From: Phoronis australis
Taxonomy: Eukaryota > Phoronida > Phoronidae
NCBI GenBank assembly: GCA_002633005.1
Contig: NMRA01000118.1
Location: forward strand, 615,678 to 679,677
Length of the DNA stretch: 64,000 nucleotides
Direction: 5' to 3'
In this document: piece by piece, positions 34,200-48,600 of the stretch
Numbering within the stretch: position 1 is the first letter of the stretch
Layout: each line of letters starts with the position of its first letter
Translations under genes and position numbers: made by a program
The notes under the pieces: model-generated
Seen by the model: the letters and a program-made list of their open reading frames with translations, nothing else
What the model was told of the DNA's origin: nothing
Database searches by the model: none

Positions 34200-37180
34200 A
34201 CGTACGTATGAGCTTTTTTCTTTCAGAAAATAAATAATTTAACTAGCCTGTTCTACGAGTTACAACACAGACCACTAAAATATACCGTAAGGTTTCAGAT
34301 AGCCTTAACTAGAGTAGTTTTCTTCTGAAGGAAGCTGACCATTCTTCATACAATTAGAGTCATTTTTGACTAAAAAATAACACATCTGAACAGACGACTT
34401 TACTTTTGAAAATGTATGCTGCTGTCACCCACAATAAATTGTTCTCCACCTTCTAAATTTCTGACATAGCCTGATTAGCAGCAAAGACACGTCATACAGC
34501 GCTACCTATTGTTCAATTATGGTATACTATGAGATCACACAATCTGTCATTTTACATAAAATGTGAAATTTGAAATGTGGTGATTTTTCAAGTATCAAAT
34601 CATGATGATACACAGGGAAATGAAATTGCCCGCCTGGCCATGGTTACAGGGCGAACAGATTGAAGACACACCTACTGTACATGTAAGTGGCTTATGTCCA
34701 CACTCTACCGAAAAGCTCATCCGGAAAGTTGATTACGCTAGTGATTCCCAAGTATCAGATTGCTGATTTTTGAGGTACTGTTTTGCGTGGTTCTGCGTGG
34801 TTTCGCCATTCTCGCAAGGAACTGTCTATGGAACACTACACTAGTCTGCAAATCCTACCTATAGATGGGAGTAGTGTATAGCTAAAAAATCACTGCTAAT
34901 TTTCAGGCGAATTGATTTTTTTATTGAAAATTAGAACTGTTTCACGTCCGAACAAGAATGCTATTGTGGCCATTACCCTTAAGAGACAAAAAGTTTTGCC
35001 TTTATACGATCGTGACCTCATGCTCTCCGCTATTATGAGGCATTCAGCTGTCCTCCGAGGGAGTCGCACTACCAGGAAATTGTTAAGATAAACAGCAGGC
35101 GATGTGGCTTGATAGTAAATGCACAGCGTTTTTATTGCTTCGCGAGATTTCGTAATAGCACGTTGGCAGAGTTCATATTCTAAGTGAATTTATGAAGATA
35201 TATAAACTAGAAACCAACCAACAGTCGTCTGATAATGGATGTCTAAGGTTCAAAGAACAGAACATTTTCAAAGTCACCACCGACATCCTAATCGTCTATG
35301 ATCGAGACTTCCATTTTCCACATCGTCTGTGTCATCGCAGGGGACATTCCTGTGTGAGACCTGTCACGATTAGTTGGATTAAACATACTTTGAGTTGGTA
35401 AAAATTTTCAAAGGTAAGTCATTTATATGAACATTGAATCGGGAGGGTATTGATAACGTACTTAGAAGCAGATGTACTTTTAAAGCAGTGGATGCGATTT
35501 ACGTTTTCACTAGCTCTGAGGTATAGGTCAATGCCACCTTGTGCCCCTGAGATTCACAGTGTTCATAAACTTCATAAGAAATTTGTCACACAAAATTGGG
35601 TACTGAGGTACACGCACAATATACGATTGACTAAGTCTAACTGAGCTCCTAATTAACTTTGTCTTGTATAGCTTTTCACCATATTAACACAGTTGATTGT
35701 CGCGAGTCAGCTCGTTAGATCAGCAGGTGCTTCACTTTCATGGTAATAGCCGTAGAATGTACAGCAGCTACCTGTCCGGGGTGTCAGTACAGTGTAATCA
35801 CACCTCTGGCAAGTTCTTCTCTAATTGTGTTAGATAAAAATTACACTGCACAGTCTCAGGGGTGCCATTACAACTTACATATTCGTGTACAAGTTTCTTT
35901 TCATGGATTACAAAATTACGTTCAGGTCAACTGTCCCTTGGCAGTAATGTGTAGAGGTTTGGTGATGCCTTAGGCGACTTTTATATTGTATGCCTATCTT
36001 TCTCTCTCTACTCAAACGCATGGCCTTAATAATAAGAAAAGTAAACAACAGATGAAAGACAAAATAGAAACTTTATTTAGTCTAACTAAAAATCAGTCAC
36101 GATTTCGAAAAGTTTACCCTAGTTATTGGATGGCCTCCCAATGCGGATGCCTTCTCCCCCCCCCTTTTGCACGCTACTGCCCCTTCGTCAGACAAAACGC
36201 GCAGATAAGTTTCGATTTACACGATTTCCTGTCAAATTAAATTCCCTTTGCATTCCAAGTAAATACCTTATTTACTTAGTCATAATTAATACTGTATATT
36301 TTTGGTGGTAACCTTTTAGTTTGCTATCAGCATTGTTATAGGAATGTCTTTTAATTTTTTTGAAGAATGTGTTTCCACTTCTTGTATCCCTATCCATTGG
36401 CCATACTTCAACGTGTCATAGCAACTGTGGCCTCAGTCAGTTGTCAGGGTTTTTTGAGCTTATTAATGGCGTTCATGCATGTTTTAATAAGCCACACGGC
36501 ACTTTAGGCAAGCTCTCTTTGAACTGTTTATTTTTAAAAGCAACACTCTCAACGTTATTAAGTAAGCATAATTCTCAATAGCTTAAACTAGCGACACTGA
36601 ATCAAATATTGGTCTTGATGTGGTAAAGAAAGGATCCCACTGAAGCAATTCTGCTCTGTGCAAATATTTGCATTCGTTTTCTTGGTTCGCATCTCAATAT
36701 ACAACAACATGATCCATTTTGCATTTTGTGAGCAGGATATTGCGACCGCTTTAAATAAATACGTTCTGTCACGCGCGCTTTATTTGCCCGTGTGGATGGT
36801 CAACTAAGCGCACGTAGAATGCAGAGTTTTACAAAAGTTTTCAGTTAGGTCTCTTTGTTACTCATAAAATTTAAGAAAATGATGAATACCGGTACGCTTT
36901 CAAACTTCTTGCAGGCATATCTACACAAAATGTGCACCGATACACACTGTCATATGCTTTTTGTGAGGCTCGTTTCGATTACACACTTAACATATAAATA
37001 TCAATTAAAGTGTAGTCTACTGTGACGCCAGGTAGACTGAATCCTACCATTCAAAGCAAAATACTAGATAAACAAATATTTGAATAGTGAAGAGTGAAAT
37101 CGCGAGATTGAGTTGTTGCTTTATGTTTATTGATAACATGTACCCTCATTGTTCGGAAAACTCCAAGAAAATTTGACTGA
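34200..37180. other. Intergenic: nothing recognised
   Basis: Small open frames only, none with recognisable motifs or splice context. Confidence 0.4.
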
Positions 37181-37189
37181 GGTGTCTAA

Positions 37190-37262
37190 TTTGTGTGGGC
37201 TTAGGCGTCATCCTCCGATCGGTAATGCGCCGATTTCGAATTTCACTCCTCCTGGGTATGCT
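37190..37262 (+). repeat. Possible tRNA-like SINE head
   Basis: TGGGCTTAGGCGTC and GATTTCGAATTTC, about 35 bp apart, are weak A- and B-box matches, with CACTCCTCCTGG following. Tentative. Confidence 0.3.
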
Positions 37263-37269
37263 CTTTATA

Positions 37270-39550
37270 AATACCTAGTTTGAAATCAATAAATTCATTC
37301 GCGTACAATAACCCTGAAAATTTCACAAAACTATTTAGTTTAATGTAGTGGCCACGTATGGTTGTACATTGAGATTTGTGTTTTGTATTCATAGTCTACA
37401 ATAGCTGCTTCTTTTCATGGATTCTAAATATGTGAATTAATTACCAGGAGCAATAACAGTATGACAAAGGGTACGACCTTTCGCACTTAACCTTCCTTAC
37501 AACACATTCAATTGGGTTAGACACTACCCTTTGAAGTACTCAACTAATGTGTAGTTTCATAGGAGCTACATATAAGTACTTAGAATAAATTCAGACCTGT
37601 CAACAATCACACTTTACAGTATAGCCGTGTGTAGTTAGCACTTTTTAGTGAGTTAAGTATATGCACGTGTACTTGAGTGAAAATGCGCTCATAATTGTTG
37701 CAAAGATTAGAGGTCTGCGAGTTTGGTATTGTTAGCTAGTTACGGCTCGTGGTATAAAAAGTATGTTTACTATTTGTTTTATATGGAGTGAGGTTACAGT
37801 ACGTACCCAACGTGTAATCTTAGCTAGAAGAAGGAAATAAAGACATGGATTTTGTTTTGCACTATTCAAGGTTTTATGATAGCAGATTGATAGATGACTT
37901 ACTAAACAGAAGTAGGAGTGCAGAGGAGATAAGGAATGAGAAACGGTGAAGCGTGTCTGGTATTTGACCCACGGGATTGACTTCCATAAAGCGGGTGTAC
38001 AACATACCACGAGCAATCCCATGCTGCTCTCCACTAGTCAAAACAAGATTTCCGACATTCCTCATTTGCCGAAGATTGAATTTTTTTACCACCACTGATT
38101 TGAACAATCGACCTGGCTATGCATGTGCAGTTGATACTAGCAAAGATTATTCAGGGCAAAACCAATTCACCTCATTCAATATTTTCACTGAACTGAATTT
38201 TATTCAACCTTTTACAAGCAGTTAACCAAAAAGGCGATCAGTAAAAAGCTCGGTCAAATTTCGTCAAATTACGTCATGCAGTTTTGTTGCTAATATCGTC
38301 CTACGTAGTCGGCTATATTAGCGGCTCAAGTATGTCCTCAGGCTAAGCGATGATTATATGTTGTTCATGATGTCGCAAAAAATCCCTAGTTTGAATGATA
38401 CACGTCCCCATGAAAACTACAATCAAAATGCACGAACAATAAGCACTGATTCACAATGGATGTTTATCTACTGGTTTACAATTTACATTGACTGCCTTTG
38501 TATAGATTTGAACACTACGATCCCATCTTTGCATGACCTTGAGTACAGTGCGTTCGACTTCCCTGACTGCATCATGACGTCTCAAATGCCACTCGACGGC
38601 GTGGAAATGCATCGGCAATTGCACATGTAGTTAGAAAATGTATTTGGTCTGGTCTACGTTAGTATAGTTTTGAATCGTGCCCATCGGTAACTAAAAATAA
38701 AAATCAAACTCATTTCAAGGAGTAAAATACCACTTGTTTGTTCAGCCTTATCGTTAGACGCTGGACGGACGGCAACATTCTATGTGGAAATACATGTACA
38801 TGTATAAGTGAACTAGTCTACTTGCATTTTTTGTCTTCAAATATTACAAAAATGATTTTCAATAGAAAAACATTATCGTCAGTGTCTCAGAATACACAGA
38901 CTACTGGATTACGTGTATCAGTCTGCTTGATGGGGAAGGGTTAGTGTTCAAACTAAGGTCACTGCTTTAAAGTGCCTGTGTAGCGTGATACTCAACCTAA
39001 AACGTTAAGAACTCGTATCCATGTACCGGGCTGACGTGACGTTTACATTTCCTCCTTTTACATGAAAACTTTCAGTCCACAACTCGCCTTCCGCTTCTGG
39101 TTGACGACCGAGTGTTATCATAGATCAGGTACTAGACAGTATTAGCTTTTCTTGCTTAAGACCTTATATGTAGTTCAAGTTACCCCAGGATTAACTGAAT
39201 TTTATTGCATTTGAAGAAGATGTCATCAATCATGGCTAACTTCAACCATATCAGGTGCCTCCCCAAGCAAATCACAAGCAATTTCACCACTTAATTCATA
39301 CAAAAACAAGTTCAACATTCAAGATACAACGCATTATGCACACCTGTATATTTCAAAGTTGCCTGATATCATCAAAAATTACAGAGCAACGTTTTGTCAG
39401 GACTATGAAGTTGGAAACATTTTCGTTCTCCTCTTCTAGGCAAGGGGTTGCATTAGTACACGATTTGTAATACCGAGTTTTCACTAGGCAATTAAAGTGC
39501 CATGCCTCGTTTCAGTTTCAATGGAAGGTGTATGGTACAACGTTTCCTGA
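37270..39550. other. Intergenic upstream of the LRR gene
   Basis: No exon recognised. A promoter for the LRR gene should lie at the right end, but no TATA box or initiator can be defended. Confidence 0.4.
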
Positions 39551-39559
39551 TCGGGTATA

Positions 39560-39668
39560 ATGTTCTGCTTGAGAGTTTTAGTCGGCTTCTGCCTGGCTCT
39601 TGGCTGCAGCTCGCAGATGACCTACTGGAACGAGCGATATTCATCAGATTTCAATTATGACCTAACAG
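39560..39668 (+). CDS. LRR gene exon 1 (signal peptide)
   Basis: ATG at 39560; 109 nt; donor AACAG|gtaagc, phase 1. It encodes the signal peptide and MTYWNERYSSDFNYDLT. No other upstream ATG in frame fits. Confidence 0.85.
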
Positions 39669-42600
39669 GTAAGCCGGTTAATTTTATATCGTATATATTT
39701 TGGTAAAATATGAAATAAGAGAGGTATAAATAACAATAAATCACCAAGTTTAATACGTATTCAGCATTCAAAATTCTAATGTTGAAATGTATCTAATTTG
39801 CTGTTACATGTACAGTGTGTGGCTGCATTTCTGAAAGTAATAATGTATGCATGTGCACATGTATTTCTGTATGTAGTTATTTATGCTTGTATTTCAATAT
39901 GTTATATACGTTTGCAAAGCATGTTTGCCTGGGCGTTTGTATGTCAGTCTGCCGGTGGTGGTGGTGGCGGTGATGGTGATATTCTTTTTAACAGTCATTA
40001 ACCAATACTGATTCGCTCCTCATAGATACAAGGAATGGCATTTGGTCCGACGAGACGTCACTGAGGGACAAGTACCTATACCCATCCAGCGACTACTCTC
40101 GGACATGTTCAGGTTGCACCTGTGACGAACAGAATCACGTGATTAAAAACTGTAATTCAGCGACAATGTAAGCTTTCCTGTTCAAGAGTACACAGTCTAT
40201 ATTATTATTCGTTATTGATTTTAACCGATCCTGCGATTTCACCGATCCTAGATTGCCGTTATAACAAGAAGTTTTAGCGAATTCTAAACCTTGATTTATT
40301 AGCATTTTCAGTTTCCTGAGTTTATAAATTAAAAGTGAAAGCTACTATGCACTCGTCGTCCACCACAAAAGTCAGGTTTTTATGTAGTTTATCTTCTATG
40401 ATGAAATTGGCCTCAAACGCTTCCCAGGTCAGATTAGAAGTAGAACGAACTAATAGTTTGTCGTTACAAGTACTTGAGACAATGTACTACACTGTACGTA
40501 CAAACTGGTAAGGGATAACGAACAGTCAGTGATTGCGAGCCCAGAAATCACTTCTTACTTGAAGAAGGAACAGGTTGAGAGTAATTCGATTGGTATAAGA
40601 GGTCCCTGGAATTTCACTGAAATTATTTGATGGGACGCGTATTTATGGAAATTTCTTGGAAACTTTCCTGTTCAAAGTGTGTACATTTGTCTTCATATTT
40701 TACTGCTCATGGATTCCAATTTATCGACTTTATTCACGAGGAACCTCATGCTGAGGAATCCCTTGAGTCTTAATCAAGTCAGTGATTAGTGAGTGCAATA
40801 GGTCCAACAGTGTGGCACACGCTTGGTGCATAGCAGAATGAAGGCACCAGGTTATCTGCCTATTTTTAAGTCTTTTTAAATGCGAAACTAAAATATAACA
40901 GGCCAATAAATTCAGCAAATTTCCAAAACCAGAAAGTTATCTCAGACAGCGGGCGTGCGTTCAGTAGACGCTAGGACCTATCCTAGGACTTAGCCAAAAG
41001 CTAGTCAAGGTCACGTGCTCTTATTTAAAATACACGGCAATATCTCGCGTAATCTCGCAAAGTCTTGCTTTTAAGCTAGGTCCTAGCGTTACTGAACGGT
41101 ATTCGGATTTGGGCATTTTGGTTTGAACAAGAAACCCACCGTGTCTTCTTGACGNCGATTGGTATAAGAGGTCCCTGGAATTTCACTGAAATTATTTGAT
41201 GGGACGCGTATTTATGGAAATTTCTTGGAAACTTTCCTGTTCAAAGTGTGTACATTTGTCTTCATATTTTACTGCTCATGGATTCCAATTCATCGACTTT
41301 ATTCACGAGGAACCTCATGCTGAGGAATCCCTTGAGTCTTAATCAAGTCAGTGATTAGTGAGTGCAATAGGTCCAACAGTGTGGCACACGCTTGGTGCAT
41401 AGCAGAAGGCACCAGGTTATCTGCCTATTTTTAAGTCTTTTTAAATGCGAAACTAAAATATAACAGGCCAATAAATTCAGCAAATTTCCAAAACCAGAAA
41501 GTTAACTCAGACAGCGGGCGTGCGTTCAGTAGACGCTAGGACCTATCCTAGGACTTAGCCAAAAGCTAGTCAAGGTCACGTGCTCTTATTTAAAATACAC
41601 GGCAATATCTCGCGTAATCTCGCAAAGTCTTGCTTTTTAGCTAGGTCCTAGCGTTACTGAACGGTATTCGGATTTGGGCATTTTGGTTTGAACAAGAAAC
41701 CCACCGTGTCTTCTTGACGATTGTATCGCCAGTCATTTTGTTGGTGTATTATTAGAAGTTCGGAAATTCAGATTTCATTGTTATGTAAAAACAAAAAGCC
41801 TCTCTATTGGATACTTTTGAGTTTCCAAAACCACCCTAAAAGATTAATATTGATTTACGAGTTTTAGAGCTACATGTATGTGTGTCCAGCTGAGTCTTGA
41901 GACATAAATTAAACAGTGACTAGTTAGATTTAACCGGAATTCTTCGTTATGTTTTGCAGCAAAATTGCCAGATACAGCTTCTACAACATAACGAACACAA
42001 CCTTCAGTTCCTCGGTGACCAAAATGTGAGTTAAACGGTTACAATGTGAGAGTATTTCAACGCAAATGTATTGGGTATTAATCACTGGCACATACACAGC
42101 ATGCTCAGAGAGATTGTTTAGGCTAAATGCATTTCAATACCACGAAGCGGCATCAAAGAGACGAATCGAAGGAGGCATTGTACTGTATGTACATAAATTA
42201 GAGGACTGCTTGCTGTAGTTCATATTTGTCCAACGTTCAAGTTTCGCAGTGCTTGAGCTTGGTTCTTATCAGGCATATCTGATCCAACCACTTGTTTCTT
42301 GGAGATTCGCACTTGAGCCTATATTATAAAGATTAAATGTGATAATACCAGGTACTTAGCCGTATTTACTTGCGATACGGCAAGGGATCTCCAGAGGGGT
42401 TATAGCTCAGTCTATCTCTGGAATTCTTTTACGTTTGACACAGTGACGCGTGTTATCAACAACTACTAAGTCTGCAACACGTACATGCTACGGTGACGGC
42501 AATGTACTAATTATGTCAAAGCTTTGCTTCTAGAGGCGGAGCAGTTTACGAAAAGATAGGCCTTCACCAAGATCGTGAAAAAATGTTTATCAGTACCACG

Positions 42601-45600
42601 CGTTTAACTTACTTTCACACATTTCCTATACGTAACATGGCAACACTCAGGTTGCTTGCCTAAGCTAAGTATTTTACATGTATAAAACTAATCACTGAGT
42701 TTTGAAGTCATAAATTTGTACGTGAATACATTTTTATTCAATTGCTATTCAATCAAAGGGTGTTTTAAAAGGCCGTGGTCCAGCAGCGACACATATTGTG
42801 GAAGGACCCAGTAATACACAGAGAAAAGTATGCTTAACTCTTCAACTCTGTCTATATATTTTGCGTTTTCTAGCTCAATCGTAGACTGTCCTGACTTCGA
42901 CACCATTGGCCCGGACACCTTTAAACTGCTTACAAACTTGCAGGAATTGTAAGTTGTCACATTTCATGCGCGCACCCAGCCTAAAAATTAGGGGCGCTCG
43001 AATTTTCGAGCATGTAGACCTTTTACTAAAGAAAAAAAATGGTACGTTCAGAACTATGAATTGTGCATTCGCCGATTTCCTGCCTTTTTTAGAGAACTTT
43101 TGTCTCGTTTTTTTCGGACTTATTTGTTTCTTTGAGGCGGACCTTTTGCGCACGTGCATATACAAATCTTTTTGAAAATCCAATTTGATAATTTTGTCCT
43201 CGCTGTTGAGTAAAAGATTTGGATTGAAAATAAACAGCATCATGAACTAATGTGCCTATAATTGCTTTATCGAGAAGAGCTTTCTAATTAACTAATTTGT
43301 GATCGTTCGAGCTTACAAATTACTTTTCAGTTAGCGTGACATACTTGACCAATCTTTACCTTTCCATACAGGAGAATACAGCTAACAGGAATTACATTCG
43401 TCCCCGATGTCTCAACTACCAAACTGAAAATACTGTAAGTTCAGAACATCGAGCTGGACAAGGCAGTTCGACGCACAACACTTGTTTGATTCCTTTTCAC
43501 TCAATCGAATAAGTTCAAATCTATATTCAACATCACTAAGCAAGGTTTATCCAAATGTACTCATTTTTCATCAAAATATTTAAGATATACATTAAACGTC
43601 TGAGTCATGCAAGAGCCTTTCATAACTAGGAAACCACACGAATCTTAACAATCATCATCCATATCAAAAACTCAAGTACTTTAACTTTGGTATTGGTGTG
43701 ACAATGTGTGGCACAAGATGCGTTTAGCAATAATCGACGATGTGCCGATATCTAGGATTTCATTATTTATTTTGTTCCTCGCCATCGTATAAAATGCCTA
43801 TAAATGAATACTCTGGTAATCCCCTAGCTAGACAGAGTAAAACCAATCAAATATTTGTGTATTTGCGCAAGGAGGACAGGTGAAGGCTTTTTGCGAATTA
43901 AATTATGGGTAGTTAATGCAAATTTTCTTCGAGATCAGCAAATAACTGTTAAAGCTGTACTTCGCCCCGCTTAGCCGGCTAAAAACAAAAATAGAATTGG
44001 CCATTTTACTCTCATAATGTTCCTCACTGTGACAGATATCCATTTCTATTACTCAAATCAAATTCGTTTCCGTCTGCAGTTTTATGATTGGTCAATGCAA
44101 TAACATCTGAAGCGCTTTCTTGAGTGTCTGATAGCTAATCGATATTCCTGTTAGTAACAGACATAGAACCCTTTCACTGTAAGGAATATTATGAAAGCAA
44201 TTCTATGAGAGTAAAACGCCTAATTTGATGATTGTTTTAGCCAGCTGAACAGGTCTACATTCAACTTTAAACTTTCAATCAAAATTTAAATTTGACCCCG
44301 AACAGGGTTCGACACAATTTGCCAAAAGCCGTTGAACAGTTGTTCTTGTACGACGTTGGCTAACTTATGAAACAACTAAGTCCTCTAAATCCTCTGCTGC
44401 GTATTTGTGAGTTTCTTTACACACAGATGTAATCTTCCTCTGCAATTTCATTTTTATTATGAATTCCCATTTAACTAATGACATTTTCTAATTATATAAT
44501 TACTAACAACTAAGCCCTGAACCCAGTGAAAATAAATAGGGACTCTCTTCTGAATTAGGGAAAATACATGGAAAGATCTCTATTTATTTTCGATAATATT
44601 CATAATTCAGTTCACTATCGATTTGTATCAAAGCCAACAATTGACTTACATGTAGTAATCAAACTAAAACAATAAGAGAAAGGACCATTTTTTTTCACTA
44701 ATTAATCCGCACTTACGCAATAGATTAGTCAATTTAGTTGAGTCTCTATTTGGGACTGCTTCATGCAACCGGGCATTGAAGTCTTGTGAAGAAATTTGGT
44801 TTGACTTAATTCAAACGGCAATTTTGTGTTTATTATTAAAGAAACTTGCTGTCTCAGATTGTTCTCGCCTACTAAACTGTTTTAAGAATCCCACAACATG
44901 ACATAATCGTCATTTAGCGAAATTCATCGGGATGCTTGCGAAATAGATGCTCATTTGAGTGTAGGTCAAATTGTGTGTCCTCATGTGATGCTCCATATGG
45001 TCAAAAACGAAAGTCGATTGCATTAATTTTTTCTTCGTATTTCGTAGAAAGTGCGACGGCCATAAAAATATAACAAAAGAAAGCAAGTCAAGGGCCTAAC
45101 GCTAAGGTTTGAGGTACTCACAACCCAGAAAAAGTGGTTACACACGTTACCCTAAGAAAATTAGTGAACCGGAAAACACAATTAAAGCCGTTAAAAACAC
45201 AAAATTGACATCGTACAACGAAATTAATCCGTTTCCAAACGGATGTTAATTAGAAGTGGCTTTTCAGTAAACCGTATAAATTTTTTAATGTTTAAGTTTG
45301 TCAGAGGTGATTTTGTTTAGATGGTTGTAACGGAAAAACTAATTCTTTGGCCCCCACACTTTTTGAAAGTTTTTTGTTCGTAAAGACCAAAATTCAAAGT
45401 ATTATGGAAACTATCAAAAATCAAGTGCATAGCCCAAGTCTTCACTTTCTGATTGGGCGCCTCAGTAAGCACGTACTTGTCTAATGACTTTGCCGTCAGT
45501 TTGTCACGTGATATAGATTTGTTCAAAGTCATCACCCAGTACGTAAACATGCACCGAAACATCAATATTTTAGAGTTACCTGTACTTACAATTTACAAAA

Positions 45601-48600
45601 GTCAATCATAGAATTTACCCAGAATGCACAAAACGTATGGAATTGTCTAATCAATGAACCCATAACCCTTTGAGTCATCGCAAACTACACTTGGACACTC
45701 AACGAACAGTCTGCGCACTTATCGATGTTTCTTTATGTTGAGTTGCAATATTTTATTTACATGCATAGTTTTCTAAAACGTATTTACTCAGCGATTCCAG
45801 AACACGTCCCAAAATGCTTCACCGGTGGAAAATGAGAAAGAGCATACGAGTTAAAACAGTCTTGGTATTGAGGGCGCTTTCCCAAGAATGTGTCTGAATA
45901 TTGTGACGTATTACATGTACATTCCGGTGATAGCGTGTCGTGGTTATATTGTAAATTTAGCAATTAAGACAATGTCGCATAAACTATCTATGTTTGTTTA
46001 ACAAATAGTTATCTTCAATTTTTATAGACATTTACATTTGCTATGAAACTGAACTATTTATAATTAACGTATATATGAAAGCCAGTTGGACTTAGAACAT
46101 ACATGTATGAAATAATTGAACACATCGTTATTGCTAACGTTTCTGTCCTTTCCAGGAATCTCGCTCACAACAATATAGAGTTTTGGAGTCACAACTATAC
46201 GAAACAGACTCTGCCGAGTACGCTAACTCACGTGTGAGTATTAACACACCTTTTAAAAACTGGGCGATTGCCTTTTAAAAATGCGAATTAATAACTCCGA
46301 TTATTTTCCTGCCTCAGGTTCTAGATGTCGTAAATTACTTAAAGTACCGTAGGCTGAATTAGATACAGCGTGGTGAAGATCGGAAAGTTCATAGAAATTC
46401 GATGCTTTGAAGACGCAAACAAGGTTCACAAAAAAGAACTGCCTTGCAGCGAACTGCACAGATAAGCATCTACAATATGACAATTACGAAACCTGATACA
46501 CGAACTCCTTACATGTTGAACACTGTAGTCATTAAACCGGTGTGGGCCATGCAATCACCTTTTGAATTAGGACTTTGGGCTTGACAGTCGCTACTCCTAA
46601 GCGATGACTTGCTATGCAGTTTTCGTTAGAACCTCAGTGTTGGTGATGAATCCAAAAATGTAGCTTTGTGTTTCTCTAGCTACTGCACTTAAAATACTGT
46701 TTCCGCTTCTATTTGTTTAAAGGTCACAAAAACGGGTTTTTACACAAGTTAGTTCAGTCGAAACCTAGACCGAAATATTGCAAAGCAACTCCAAATATTT
46801 TCAAACCTAACTGAATTTAATCAAAAATTTCTTTATTTTTTATTTTTGATGGTGAACCACCAGCTAAAATGGCCGTCACAGTGAGTGACAGCTGACTCGG
46901 GTATTATGAAAATTTCTGTACTCACCTGCCGCCAAATGTAATGAAACTCATCCCACCTTTTAAAGTACTTTACAAAATTGAATAAGGTAAACACTAACAG
47001 GGCTGAAATTTAAGAATTGTTCCCATTTTAGTGATATCTTTCGACTGACGAAACTCAACCCGTGTTTTAAATTGTTCAGTGTATAGGAAATAGTATGCTT
47101 AAAGTGATTTTCTGTGATCAGCCTCCGCGTGCAATCGAACCTGCCATCCCTGCGGTCACAATCTAAACCCTACTGGTCAAATGGCAGATCCTTTTATTCA
47201 TATTTGACTAGTTAAGATACCGGTCTTAATTTCAGCGAATTTTTAATGGCGTGCATTTGTTTGCGCACCCCGTTCGTAGCCAGAGACTAACATCCAAACT
47301 CCTCGAAGAGCACATAACGACTTGTGTTAATAAATAATTACGCTGCCGCTTAGGTTTGAACTCAAAATCGCCACTAATCTGAACTTTCCCCAGGACCCAT
47401 CCCATTTTTCTGCTCTCGGACACGTGTATATACTATGCGACAAATGATGTCAACGTGTGCTATCTTCTCTCTAGGTCCCTTGCACATAACCAAATCCAAT
47501 GGTTACCAAGTGGATATTTCACCAGTTCCACCATAAAGATCCTTAGTCTTAGTTACAACAACTTCAGGACAGTACCAGCGGATGCCTTGACCGGAATGAG
47601 CGCCTTAGAATATCTGTAAGTAAATTACATACATGTATAACAGTTTGCTTCTTGAACGCAAACAGAATATATTTTGTAAAAGTCCAACTGCTCCATAATA
47701 GTGAATTATTTACAAGAATACTTAACCCCATTTAATCCACGCAATAAGTTTGACTGGAACATATGACTTTATATTAAATACCCTGGTGTCGCATATGGTG
47801 CCTAGGGGCTTATTTCTTTGATGATATTTCTTGACCCGCAATGTATTAACGATAGGCCCAGTGAAGACCCGGCCAATTTTGCAAACCCAGTTCATATTTA
47901 GCATTAAACGAAATGCAGAAGACCTCAAAAGACAAATGAATATTTGTGCTTTTTTCTTTCTTCATATAAGCATGGTAAAATAAGCATTACGTCACTCATG
48001 GTGTTAGACGCTTGTGACGCATTTATTTATTAAATTCCGCGCGTTTTTTAAAATCATTTGATGACTTAGATTTAGTTGAGAGTAGGCCCTAGATTACTCA
48101 GGAAGACGGTGAATTGCGGTCCCAATGTATTTCTTCCAGACACGAATACCGCTTATTGGAGACCCGGCGCATTTTATGCGCCCACATATTTACATGTATA
48201 TGTGAGCGCGTTGTGCCGTCATCCACTTTCATAAGTCCGGCTTCCGCCCGGCATCCATTTTTATGATACAAATAAACACCCCTAAGAAGCACATCATTTG
48301 CGGAACAGTCATAGGTACATTTCAACGCTCTGCGTTGCTCTTGTTTAAAGTGTTGTTTTACTTATTGTTTACCAGGTGCTTACTTCTACTCCGGCAATTA
48401 TTTCCGGCAATTATGGTTTATATTACTGTCTCCCTTCAAACAATTTGAAACGAGTTTGAAATCTAGTTGCAGAGTATGCTAAATCGACAAGCGCGACGGC
48501 TAACAGTTCGGAAATAATAATTAAGTTGCTATATGGCGAATACATGTAGATGCGAGATTCCTGCATAATTAGTCTGGAGACCTCAGCAATTGAAACTACT

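Noticed and set aside
37732-38107. Two overlapping minus-strand frames with hydrophobic ends
   Set aside because: Frames conflict, no signal peptide with a proper start and no splice evidence.
42875-43243. Opposing frames resembling the frame at 52967-53182
   Set aside because: Similarity comes from shared MITE family A sequence, not from a protein family.
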